Of a DNA stretch of 10,225 bases, positions 1 through 5,516 are shown piece by piece. Location: positions 1 through 10,225 of the forward strand of contig JABWAJ010000149.1 in NCBI GenBank assembly GCA_013361075.1. The letters are read 5' to 3'. The stretch is from Saprospiraceae bacterium. Its GTDB lineage: Bacteria; Bacteroidota; Bacteroidia; Chitinophagales; Saprospiraceae. Made by a program: the position numbers and the translations under genes. Within the stretch, counting starts at the first letter, position 1, and every line of letters starts with the position of its first letter. The notes beneath the pieces were generated by a model, which saw only the letters and a program-made list of their open reading frames with translations, was not told where the DNA came from and did no database searches.

Positions 1-109
1 GCAGTTTGTCAGCATAATAGGAAGCTATCCCGACTTGTTCCCATTGGGCATGGAGAGAAAGGATGGCTGCAAAAAAGAAAATACTCAGCGAAATTGATTT
101 TTTTAACAT
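1..109 (-). CDS. RlpA-like (septal ring lytic transglycosylase family) protein, N-terminus only
   Basis: Reading the minus strand from ATG at 109 gives 36 codons before the window ends. Residues 1-22 form a typical signal peptide: Lys-Lys near the start, a hydrophobic Ser/Ile/Phe/Leu core, then His-Ala-Gln. The mature part starts with WEQVGIASYYADKL. The pattern Q-x-G-x-A-S-Y-Y-x-x-x-L is the usual opening of the RlpA double-psi beta-barrel domain, which in the family continues with H/N-G-R-x-T-A-S-G just beyond the edge. Family members are exported to the periplasm or outer membrane; some cleave peptidoglycan lacking stem peptides, while others bind it without proven activity. The catalytic Asp and any SPOR domain are outside the window. 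The gene points away from pdxH and has its own upstream region. An unrelated exported protein cannot be fully excluded because only about 14 mature residues are visible. Confidence 0.68.
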   Translation of the reverse strand, partial: MLKKSISLSIFFFAAILSLHAQWEQVGIASYYADKL

Positions 110-599
110 GGTTGGTGGTTTTGTATTCCTGCAATTCATATCACGAATACACAAGGTATTTTATTTTATTTTTCTATGCAACATTTTGCACCCTGCATCC
201 GCAATGTTTTGCAAATTTTATACGGTTTGGGCTACTTTTTGTTGCCTTTTTGCCCCAAACAGGTCTTTGGTTCCTGTTACAATTTTCAAAAAATGTGTTG
301 AGGTCAGGTATAAAAATGACTTATAAAAGTTGCATAAACCAATTTTACGCTATAAAAAGGACAACCTTCTCTTTTTAAAATTTAACTTTTGTGTTAAATA
401 AACCTGATTTTATAGTGTCACATATTTTGAAAAAAATGAAAGATAAATTCAATGTTTCCTGTTTTTTTTGCTGTGTAAACGTTGAAACTCACAAAAAACA
501 ACCTTTGTGTCACTCAATTCAACGGCATCTTTATGTTAGTATTTCATCAACAGGGAATTAATGAGTTAGTGTTTGTTCATAGTTTTTGTTTTATTTAGA
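110..599. other. AT-rich intergenic stretch without a convincing gene
   Basis: This gap lies between the start of the minus-strand RlpA-like gene and the terminator ahead of pdxH. The short open frames here are rich in Phe, Cys, Tyr and Leu from T-runs and resemble no protein I know. A possible plus-strand promoter is TTTTG at 207-211 followed after 21 nt by TACTTTTTG (233-241), a near match to the Bacteroidota consensus. Transcription from there would run about 385 nt to the terminator at 600-630 without meeting a recognisable gene. ACTCAATTCAA at 512-522 recurs exactly at 652-662 just before pdxH. A 41-codon open frame (436-561) is discussed under rejected items. A small RNA or a long pdxH leader is possible but not shown. 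Confidence 0.5.
152..182 (-). promoter_or_regulatory. Candidate Bacteroidota-type promoter for the RlpA-like gene
   Basis: On the minus strand GTTG (182-179) is followed after 20 nt by TACCTTG (158-152). This approximates the Bacteroidota -33 TTTG and -7 TAnnTTTG elements with a plausible spacer, and lies about 43 nt before the ATG at 109. The -7 element is imperfect and the region is AT-rich, so a chance match is quite possible. Confidence 0.22.
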
Positions 600-630
600 C
601 CCCTTGAATGGCTTCAAGGGGTTTTTTTTT
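600..630 (+). terminator. Rho-independent terminator, plus direction, upstream of pdxH
   Basis: CCCCTTGAA (600-608), loop TGGC (609-612) and TTCAAGGGG (613-621) form a perfect 9-bp stem with a 4-nt loop, followed directly by nine T residues (622-630). On the minus strand the stem is not followed by a U-tract, so it acts on plus-strand transcripts. No gene ending just upstream was recognised, and pdxH starts 41 nt after the T-run. It therefore either ends an unrecognised small transcript or acts as an attenuator in the pdxH leader. Confidence 0.85.
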
Positions 631-671
631 AACTTGCAATCGCATTTCACTACTCAATTCAAAAGACGGCC

Positions 672-1319
672 ATGCTGCTTGAAATACATCACCTCAGACA
701 AGATTATACGGCAGGAACACTCGATGCGCAGACGGTTGATCCCGATCCGCTCCGGCAATTTGAGGCCTGGTTTAAGGACGCTTTGCAGGCCGGCGAACCA
801 GAGCCAAATGCCATGACCTTAGCTACGGCAACACTTGATGGAAAGCCTTCTGCCAGGATCGTTTTACTGAAGGGACTGGACCCCGGAGGATTTGTATTTT
901 ATACCAATTATGATAGCCGCAAAGGCAGGGAACTGGAAGCAAATGCGCATGCAGCGCTGGTTTTTATGTGGATGACGATGCAACGGCAAGTACGCGTGGA
1001 AGGAATTGTGGAAAAAGTACTGCCGGAAGTTTCAACCCAATATTTCCAAAGCAGGCCCAAAGACAGCCAGATTGGAGCATGGGCTTCTACGCAGAGCGCG
1101 GTCATCAGTGACCGTTCTATTCTGGAGGCTAAGGTCGCCGCCTTAGAAACGCAATACGCCGAGTCCGACTATTTACCGCGACCTGAACAGTGGGGGGGCT
1201 ATCTGCTTCGGCCAACCTGCATTGAATTCTGGCAGGGAAGAAGCAGCAGATTACACGATCGGGTGCAATATTTATCAGACAACGCAGGGGGGTGGGTCAT
1301 TCAGCGATTGGCCCCTTAA
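672..1319 (+). CDS. pdxH: Pyridoxamine 5'-phosphate oxidase
   Basis: This cytosolic FMN enzyme oxidises pyridoxine 5'-phosphate or pyridoxamine 5'-phosphate to pyridoxal 5'-phosphate, the last step of vitamin B6 cofactor synthesis and salvage. The 215-aa product has the usual family length. Visible family features are the N-terminal Arg-Gln-Asp-Tyr segment, RIVLLK at 62-67 and the YTNYDSRKG region at 77-85 (FMN phosphate contacts in known structures), WGGYLLRP at 174-181, and the C-terminal signature IEFWQGRSSRLHDR at 184-197. In that signature Arg193 and His195 match the PLP-contacting Arg and His of the E. coli enzyme. The protein ends with the typical RLAP. ATG at 672 gives the expected N-terminus, and no Shine-Dalgarno sequence is present. 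It appears to be a single-gene unit, with a terminator 41 nt upstream of the start and a hairpin just downstream. The G7 run near 1191 simply encodes the conserved Trp-Gly-Gly. Confidence 0.97.
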   Translation: MLLEIHHLRQDYTAGTLDAQTVDPDPLRQFEAWFKDALQAGEPEPNAMTLATATLDGKPSARIVLLKGLDPGGFVFYTNYDSRKGRELEANAHAALVFMWMTMQRQVRVEGIVEKVLPEVSTQYFQSRPKDSQIGAWASTQSAVISDRSILEAKVAALETQYAESDYLPRPEQWGGYLLRPTCIEFWQGRSSRLHDRVQYLSDNAGGWVIQRLAP

Positions 1320-1337
1320 AGGGGAGTACCGTGCAAA

Positions 1338-1376
1338 CATGAGGCCCCCAGAATTCTGGAAGCCTCATGCTGTTTT
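1338..1376. terminator. Compound hairpin between convergent genes, probable shared terminator
   Basis: CATGAGGC (1338-1345) pairs perfectly with GCCTCATG (1362-1369) and encloses the palindrome CCAGAATTCTGG (1348-1359), giving a long two-part stem 19 nt after the pdxH stop. TTTT follows at 1373-1376 on the plus side, and on the minus side the stem is followed by TTTGC. The U-tracts are weak, but the position between two converging genes fits a bidirectional terminator. Confidence 0.6.
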
Positions 1377-1424
1377 AGCTAAACCTGCTGTCATCCTTGC
1401 CGAGGGAATGCTTGCGGAACTGCA

Positions 1425-2450
1425 TTATTTGAATAGGTTATCGTATTGCCCGTCTGCACTTCTGGGGGCTTCCCGGGTTGCTTTTTGATCGAGTTGTTTG
1501 AGTTCCAGTTCATCGTGTGCTCTGGTTTTGCCGGGCGAACCTTCCATCAGCATCAGGGTGCTTTTCTTTTCCCATTCTTCCAGCATTTGCAGGCCTTGCT
1601 CTTCAAACACACCGTTTTGCAGGTCCACCGAATTCATAAAACCGGACGACATTTCCATGAAGCGCTCCATTTCGCCGACCTTACCGGCTACATCTTCTGC
1701 AATGGCTTCCATTGCCGCATCGAACATGGCACGTTTGTCGGGATCGCCGGACATAACACTCATCGCAGATTTCATGGCAGAATGCGAGGCACGGATGGCT
1801 TTGCGCTCTTCTTCTTTCAACTCAACCTGGTCTTTGGTGTCCTGAAGCAGAATTTCGGAATTGTCGTGCATTTTTACCAGAATCCGGTACAGGATTTCCA
1901 TGCGGTTCACCAAAACCCGGTACTTTTCATTGCTTTCCTGAAGGCGGGCTGCTTTGCGTGAAGAGAGGACTAATTGTTGGTCTTTTCCACCTGCTTTAGC
2001 TGCGGCAGCGAGTTTCAGGTTTTGCTCGATTTCTTTGCTGTTGCTTTCCATCAACCCCTGCAACTGCCGCATCTGGCCGCGCAACAAACCTATTTGTTTG
2101 CGCATTTTGACTAAATTGTCCTGAAGGTCTTCTACATAGCTTTTCAAAATGCCAATGGGGTCAATATTCACAAATACCCCGGTGATCCAGCGCATGATGC
2201 TTTTGTAGCCATACCAGACCAAATTCCGCATTTTGGGATCGAGCACCATGTAAAGAATGGCACCGATAGCCACCAGCATCAAACTCAGGTAGAGGACGTT
2301 TTGAGCAAGCGTGAGCAAAAAAGGCATAAAGGTATACAGCAAAAAGCCACCACCTGCAACCAACGCAGCCAGGAAAATAGCACCAGTTACCCCTTCAGGA
2401 CGTTTCCAGAAAGACTTACCCGAAGGATTGTTAAACGTGTCACTTGCCAT
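1425..2450 (-). CDS. Two-TM protein with a long PspA/Vipp1-like helical domain
   Basis: The 341-aa product has a short polar N-terminus, two hydrophobic helices at about 20-40 and 51-71, then almost continuous helix with heptad character (about 99-148, 160-214 and 236-300) and a polar, probably disordered C-terminus. Followed by eye, residues 97-268 resemble the PspA/IM30 plan. There is a Asp-Pro start before the first long helix (DPIGILKSYVEDLQDNL). A bent hairpin with an Ala/Gly-rich turn (AAAAKAGGKDQQL) follows, then a returning helix ending in Met-Ser-Gly and a short helix like the PspA alpha-4 segment (FDAAMEAIAEDVAGKVGEME). PspA-family proteins are ESCRT-III relatives that polymerise on stressed membranes; they normally lack TM helices, so this would be an anchored variant. 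The ATG lies 2 nt after the stop of the gene at 2453-3001, implying translational coupling. Real open frame: high confidence; PspA relationship: moderate. Alternative: a Bacteroidota-specific coiled-coil membrane protein. Confidence 0.75.
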   Translation of the reverse strand: MASDTFNNPSGKSFWKRPEGVTGAIFLAALVAGGGFLLYTFMPFLLTLAQNVLYLSLMLVAIGAILYMVLDPKMRNLVWYGYKSIMRWITGVFVNIDPIGILKSYVEDLQDNLVKMRKQIGLLRGQMRQLQGLMESNSKEIEQNLKLAAAAKAGGKDQQLVLSSRKAARLQESNEKYRVLVNRMEILYRILVKMHDNSEILLQDTKDQVELKEEERKAIRASHSAMKSAMSVMSGDPDKRAMFDAAMEAIAEDVAGKVGEMERFMEMSSGFMNSVDLQNGVFEEQGLQMLEEWEKKSTLMLMEGSPGKTRAHDELELKQLDQKATREAPRSADGQYDNLFK

Positions 2451-2452
2451 GG

Positions 2453-3001
2453 TTAAAGGTATTGTTTGATGTTACTCATATCTTTGTCAATATCGCCGAG
2501 AATCCCCTTTAAGGTCGTCTCAAAAAGCTCACGGGTAGTATCTATTTTTTCTCTGGCAGCGCGTATGTCTTCATCAGCTCTGTCTATAATAGACTGATTT
2601 TTAACCATCTGGGCTTCCAATTCTTTGATTTTAGCCCGATGCTCTTCGATTTGAACCTGTAATTTTTTGACTTCCTCCTGTTTGGAGTGTACGCGGTCCT
2701 GCACCTGCTTCTGGAGTGCTTTGTCAAACTCCTGTTTCTCCGTATTGAGCACGCCTTTGTAGAAGTCGGCGGTTGTCAGCAGTTTATCTTTGGTGAGACC
2801 CATTGTGGCCGCTGTGGCAAACGCGGATTTGAAAGCAGTTGCTTCATCCATGTTCATTTTAGCCAATGCAGTCAGCGATTGTTTGTATTCTAAATAATCA
2901 AAGCCGGGCTGGTTGTTTCGTTCCAGGGCTTTGGTCAGAAAATCAACACTTTTTTCGTCCAATCCATAGCTTTGGAAAAGAGATTTCAGATCTTGTTGCA
3001 T
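2453..3001 (-). CDS. Soluble coiled-coil protein, likely partner of the two-TM protein downstream
   Basis: I do not recognise a named family. The 182-aa product has no signal peptide, TM segment or cysteine. Residues 1-85 look like a compact helical domain (Tyr-Gly-Leu near residue 12, Asp-Tyr-Leu near 35, an Ala-rich stretch at 54-66). Residues 88-160 are a charged coiled coil rich in Glu, Lys and Gln, followed by an Ile/Leu-rich C-terminal helix. The next gene starts 2 nt after its stop, so the two products are probably made together and may contact each other through their coiled coils. The 105-nt gap before it could hold its own promoter: on the minus strand TTATTTTG lies about 25 nt before the ATG, a weak match to a Bacteroidota -7 element. 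It may otherwise be read through from the sigma/anti-sigma genes. Confidence 0.8.
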   Translation of the reverse strand: MQQDLKSLFQSYGLDEKSVDFLTKALERNNQPGFDYLEYKQSLTALAKMNMDEATAFKSAFATAATMGLTKDKLLTTADFYKGVLNTEKQEFDKALQKQVQDRVHSKQEEVKKLQVQIEEHRAKIKELEAQMVKNQSIIDRADEDIRAAREKIDTTRELFETTLKGILGDIDKDMSNIKQYL

Positions 3002-3106
3002 GATAGAATGCGCTTTTTGTGCGGCGCAAAATAAGGAAAATGTCGGCGGATTTTATAAAAAATCGATACCTGTTCAACTTTCAACGATGAGCAACCAATT
3101 GACGGC

Positions 3107-4027
3107 TTACGGGGCCACCCGTTTCTCTACATGCAAATTGCCAAAAGTAATCCGGATGCTTACGTTGGGATAATACTCCCGATTGGGGCTGAAGGTGATT
3201 TTGCGCTCGCCGGTATCCGATTCTAACCAACGGGCATTAAGGCGTGAAGGAAGTTTAACTTCGCTGCCCCGGGCGTTCAGCGAATACCCTACAAACTGAG
3301 GGTTGGGGTGGTAAAACCAAACCTCAGATTTTTCGGCGTCTAAGCGAAGATCGGCTAAGTCTTCGTTGGCAAAAAGCCGGATGGTGCCATATTGTGCCTG
3401 GATATTAAAGCGGCCGCTGATGTTTTGCAGGGTCAAATCGGAGCGTCTCGACTGGATATTGAACCACCCGTCGAGGTCCTGACCGATCAGATCGCCAAAC
3501 CGGGTTTTGATTTCAACGGCCCCTTTCAGGTTTTCAAGGCCAAGGCGGCTGAATTCACTGTTCACCCGCAAACGGTTGGTGAGGCTGCTGATGTTGGCGG
3601 CGCCAAAAACGTTTTTCAGGTATACGGGGCATTCCGCAGGAAGGGTAATGGTGTATTTGACCGAAAGGTAAGCTTCCGGTTCACTTTTTTCCTTTCCTTC
3701 TGCTGAAGAAAGGTAATTGCGGAGGTATATTTTGTTTTTGACCCGCTGGGCTAAGTGCTTCATCAGTTCAAGGTCTCTTTCTGCAACAGCCTTTTCGGGA
3801 TGTTTGGCAATCAGCTCGATGACCACCTGAATTTCCTTTTTTTCCCAGGTCTGGATGTTTACTTCTGCTTTTTCACCTTCTATATTGACTTCGTAACCCT
3901 CCTTAAACTGAAAAGTCTTTTCAATTTTTTTGGTAATGACCTGCACCTTGATTGTTTGGGCAATCATAGGGACAGTAGCACAGGTCAGGAACAGTGAAAA
4001 AAGCAAAAGGGCAAATGAATATCTCAT
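3107..4027 (-). CDS. Exported DUF4097-like (toast-rack type) beta-repeat protein
   Basis: The 306-aa product starts with a signal peptide (about 1-24, ending MIAQ), so it acts in the periplasm or at the cell surface. The mature part is rich in beta-strand patterns. From about 136 to 238 it shows short repeated strand-turn units, such as LENLKGAVEIKTRFGDL, then DGWFNIQSRRSDLTLQNI, then SGRFNIQAQYGTIRLF, each roughly 20 residues. This resembles the DUF4097/putative-adhesin beta-solenoid family. In Bacteroidota such proteins are often encoded just after an ECF sigma/anti-sigma pair, and in Firmicutes LiaG of the Lia stress operon carries the same domain class. The start overlaps the anti-sigma stop by 4 nt (ATGA), so the two are in one operon and translationally coupled. 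The family assignment comes from pattern and context only; the ligand and role are unknown. Confidence 0.75.
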   Translation of the reverse strand: MRYSFALLLFSLFLTCATVPMIAQTIKVQVITKKIEKTFQFKEGYEVNIEGEKAEVNIQTWEKKEIQVVIELIAKHPEKAVAERDLELMKHLAQRVKNKIYLRNYLSSAEGKEKSEPEAYLSVKYTITLPAECPVYLKNVFGAANISSLTNRLRVNSEFSRLGLENLKGAVEIKTRFGDLIGQDLDGWFNIQSRRSDLTLQNISGRFNIQAQYGTIRLFANEDLADLRLDAEKSEVWFYHPNPQFVGYSLNARGSEVKLPSRLNARWLESDTGERKITFSPNREYYPNVSIRITFGNLHVEKRVAP

Positions 4028-4632
4028 ATTTCAGCAGCCATTTGTTTGACGATTTTAGAGCGTTCGCGCTCAATTTTGCTCAGGCGTCGGATCATTTCAG
4101 CGTCTTTGCCGTACTGGGTCATGTTATTGGTCAGTACGGCTTTGGCCTCGTTCAGTTCTTCCAGTTCGGTTTTCAGGGCGCTCAGATTTTCATTGGCAGG
4201 CAATTTTTCTATCATGGAAACCACCATCGCAATGTCGGCTTCATCTTCGTCCCAGTCGCCTTCAAACCCGGTCACATCCAGCATTTCAGTGCTGTGCAAG
4301 ACCATCTGGGTGCCGTTGCTTTCGCTGAGGTAAAGCCAGGCACCTACACTAAGTAGGACGCCGAAAATGGAAGCGGCAACGGCAAAGCCGGGCCTTTGCC
4401 ACAACTTTCGCAACCTGGGCTTTTGCGCCAGCTCATTGCTGATGTTTTCCCATACTAACGGCGGGGGCGAATACAGCGGGAGTTGGTGCGTGGCCATGCG
4501 CAGGTGTTTGTCCTGCGTTTCCTGCTCCAGATGGGCTTCAATGGCGGTCCAAAGCTCCTGTTCAGGCGTATAGCCCGGCAGTTCCCTGATGGCGCGCTCG
4601 AGTGTATTCCTGTTGAGTTCTCTGTATTCCAT
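4024..4632 (-). CDS. Single-pass anti-sigma-factor-like membrane protein
   Basis: The 202-aa product has a cytosolic N-terminal part (1-80), one TM helix (about 83-103), and an acidic region followed by a coiled coil (about 145-198) that would be periplasmic. The N-terminal part has an internal duplication: LPGYTPEQELWTAIEAHL (18-35) and LPLYSPPPLVWENISNEL (51-68), both following L-P-x-Y-x-P-x(4)-W-x(2)-I-x(3)-L. The position after an ECF sigma gene, the one-TM topology and the coupling to the next gene fit an anti-sigma factor that holds the sigma factor at the membrane. There are no cysteines, so it is not a zinc-binding (ZAS) anti-sigma factor, and no RskA-like sequence is obvious. The gap to the sigma gene (199 nt) is longer than usual and is filled with heptamer repeats. 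The function is inferred from context and topology. Confidence 0.75.
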   Translation of the reverse strand: MEYRELNRNTLERAIRELPGYTPEQELWTAIEAHLEQETQDKHLRMATHQLPLYSPPPLVWENISNELAQKPRLRKLWQRPGFAVAASIFGVLLSVGAWLYLSESNGTQMVLHSTEMLDVTGFEGDWDEDEADIAMVVSMIEKLPANENLSALKTELEELNEAKAVLTNNMTQYGKDAEMIRRLSKIERERSKIVKQMAAEI

Positions 4633-4643
4633 TGTTTTTATAT

Positions 4644-4714
4644 GTTGATTGTCGTTGTTTGTTGATCGTTGATCGTTGTTTGTTGTTCGTTGTTTGTTGA
4701 TCGTTGTTCGTTGG
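4644..4714. repeat. Tandem heptamer array, left arm of an inverted-repeat element
   Basis: From 4654 to 4709 there are eight contiguous 7-nt units of three kinds, GTTGTTT, GTTGATC and GTTGTTC (consensus GTTGWTY). They are preceded by a GTTGATT unit plus a 3-nt interruption and end in GTTGG at 4710-4714. A 7-nt period does not preserve a reading frame across units, so this is not protein-coding repetition. The array lies just upstream of the anti-sigma start on the transcribed side of the sigma gene. Confidence 0.9.
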
Positions 4715-4794
4715 CGTCAGGATTGATTGAAATGAGTATTTACAACCTTGTTTTTTGTGAGCTGCTTATCGTTTATTTTCGCATGATCGTTCCC

Positions 4795-4828
4795 CCAACG
4801 AACAACACTCAACAAATAACGATCAACC
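4795..4828. repeat. Inverted heptamer array, right arm of the same element
   Basis: Read on the minus strand, this arm consists of the units GTTGATC, GTTATTT, GTTGAGT and GTTGTTC followed by GTTGG. CCAACGAACAAC (4795-4806) is a perfect 12-nt inverted match to 4703-4714, and the outer units continue the pairing imperfectly. The two arms enclose 80 nt (4715-4794), so the transcript could form a long stem. The arm ends only 3 nt from the sigma-factor stop codon. Confidence 0.85.
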
Positions 4829-4831
4829 AAT

Positions 4832-5350
4832 TTACACATCCAGCAACTCTGTAATCTTCTCCCGCAGCCGCTTTTTGGCATAAAACAATTGCGACTTGGA
4901 CGTTCCCACCGAAATACCCAGGCTGTCAGCTGCTTCCTTGTGCGAATAACCTTCCACTTCGATCAGTACAAAAATAGCGCGGTAACCGGCAGGCAGCGAC
5001 TGGATGGCTTTTTCCAGATATTCCACATCTAAGTGATTGCCCCAGTCAATGAGGTTGCCGGTAGTATTTTGATCTAACGCTTCTGAAACAGGCTCGCGGC
5101 GGATTTTACTCAGCGCTGTCCGCACCACAATGGTTTTGATCCAGGCGCCTAAAGTTGACTCGCGCCGAAACTGTCCCAGACTTTTGAACACCTTGATGAA
5201 AGCCTCCTGAAGCACATCCTGCGCCAGTTCGAAGTCATTGGTTACCCGGTAAGCCAGGGTATACATGGCACTGCTGTAGCGGTCGTACAGGATCTTTTGC
5301 GCCAGCCGGTTTTCCGACAGGCAGGCTTCGATGAGTTCAATTTCGGTCAT
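4832..5350 (-). CDS. ECF-family RNA polymerase sigma-70 factor
   Basis: The 172-aa product has the two ECF domains. Region 2 (about 20-87) includes YDRYSSAMYTLAYRV, the core-binding DVLQEAFIKVF, and an aromatic DNA-melting segment around FRRESTLGAWIKTIV. Region 4 (about 112-165) includes LPAGYRAIFVLIEVEGYSHKEAA and the helix-turn-helix continuing through LGISVGTSKSQLFYAKKRL, which reads the -35-type element. It directs RNA polymerase to a stress or surface regulon, probably including its own genes, and is likely restrained by the membrane protein encoded next. ATG at 5350 was chosen because it gives MTEIELIEACL, the usual start in this group. ATG at 5368 (six more residues) is a fair alternative; the frame also opens upstream to a TTG at 5395. 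The gene is divergent from rmuC. Confidence 0.95.
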   Translation of the reverse strand: MTEIELIEACLSENRLAQKILYDRYSSAMYTLAYRVTNDFELAQDVLQEAFIKVFKSLGQFRRESTLGAWIKTIVVRTALSKIRREPVSEALDQNTTGNLIDWGNHLDVEYLEKAIQSLPAGYRAIFVLIEVEGYSHKEAADSLGISVGTSKSQLFYAKKRLREKITELLDV

Positions 5351-5516
5351 GCGCACAGTATAAGGCATCGGCTGGAGTCTGCTGCGTTTTCTCAAAGAAG
5401 CGTTCCGGGGGGGAAAAGGTTGTATGAGGCGGAAATGTTTTTTTTCAAAAGAAATATTGATGGTGAAAATTATTTTTTAAATGTAGCTTCGGACGGCAAT
5501 TGACAAAAAAATCACC
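5351..5516. promoter_or_regulatory. Divergent control region between the sigma gene and rmuC
   Basis: These 166 nt must carry the start signals of both divergent genes. The clearest candidate is TAGCTTCG (5484-5491), which differs from the Bacteroidota -7 consensus TAnnTTTG at one base and lies 25 nt before the rmuC ATG. A TTG at 5457-5459 is 24 nt further upstream, slightly far for a -33 element. For the sigma gene I see no good match. A G7 tract starts near 5407 and a T8 tract near 5440. No clear operator palindrome was seen. Confidence 0.35.

Noticed and set aside
63..378. Two overlapping plus-strand open frames of 87 and 94 codons
   Set aside because: They start inside the minus-strand RlpA-like signal-peptide region, are rich in Phe/Cys/Tyr from T-runs, overlap each other and resemble no family.
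436..561. 41-codon plus-strand open frame ahead of the terminator
   Set aside because: It is Cys/His-rich, which made it tempting as a leader peptide, but it lacks a start signal or recognisable pattern and fits chance in AT-rich DNA. I kept it only as a note.
1188..1292. G7 and G6 tracts in the 3' part of pdxH as slippage sites
   Set aside because: They encode the conserved Trp-Gly-Gly and a Gly-Gly-Trp near the end, and the frame is intact through the RLAP terminus, so no special function is needed.
1446..1961. 171-codon plus-strand open frame
   Set aside because: It is the antisense shadow of the long coiled-coil gene; its Phe/His/Gln-rich product is the usual mirror of Glu/Lys-rich helices.
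4644..4828. Repeat array considered as a CRISPR-like structure
   Set aside because: The units are 7 nt, contiguous, without spacers and inverted across the middle, with no cas genes near.
4669..4854. 61-codon open frame running through the heptamer array
   Set aside because: The low-complexity product comes from the repeats, crosses the sigma stop region and has no protein-like pattern.
5351..5395. 15-residue longer sigma factor starting at TTG 5395
   Set aside because: ECF factors of this type normally begin close to the MTEIELI-like segment. ATG at 5350 or 5368 is more plausible than a TTG further upstream.
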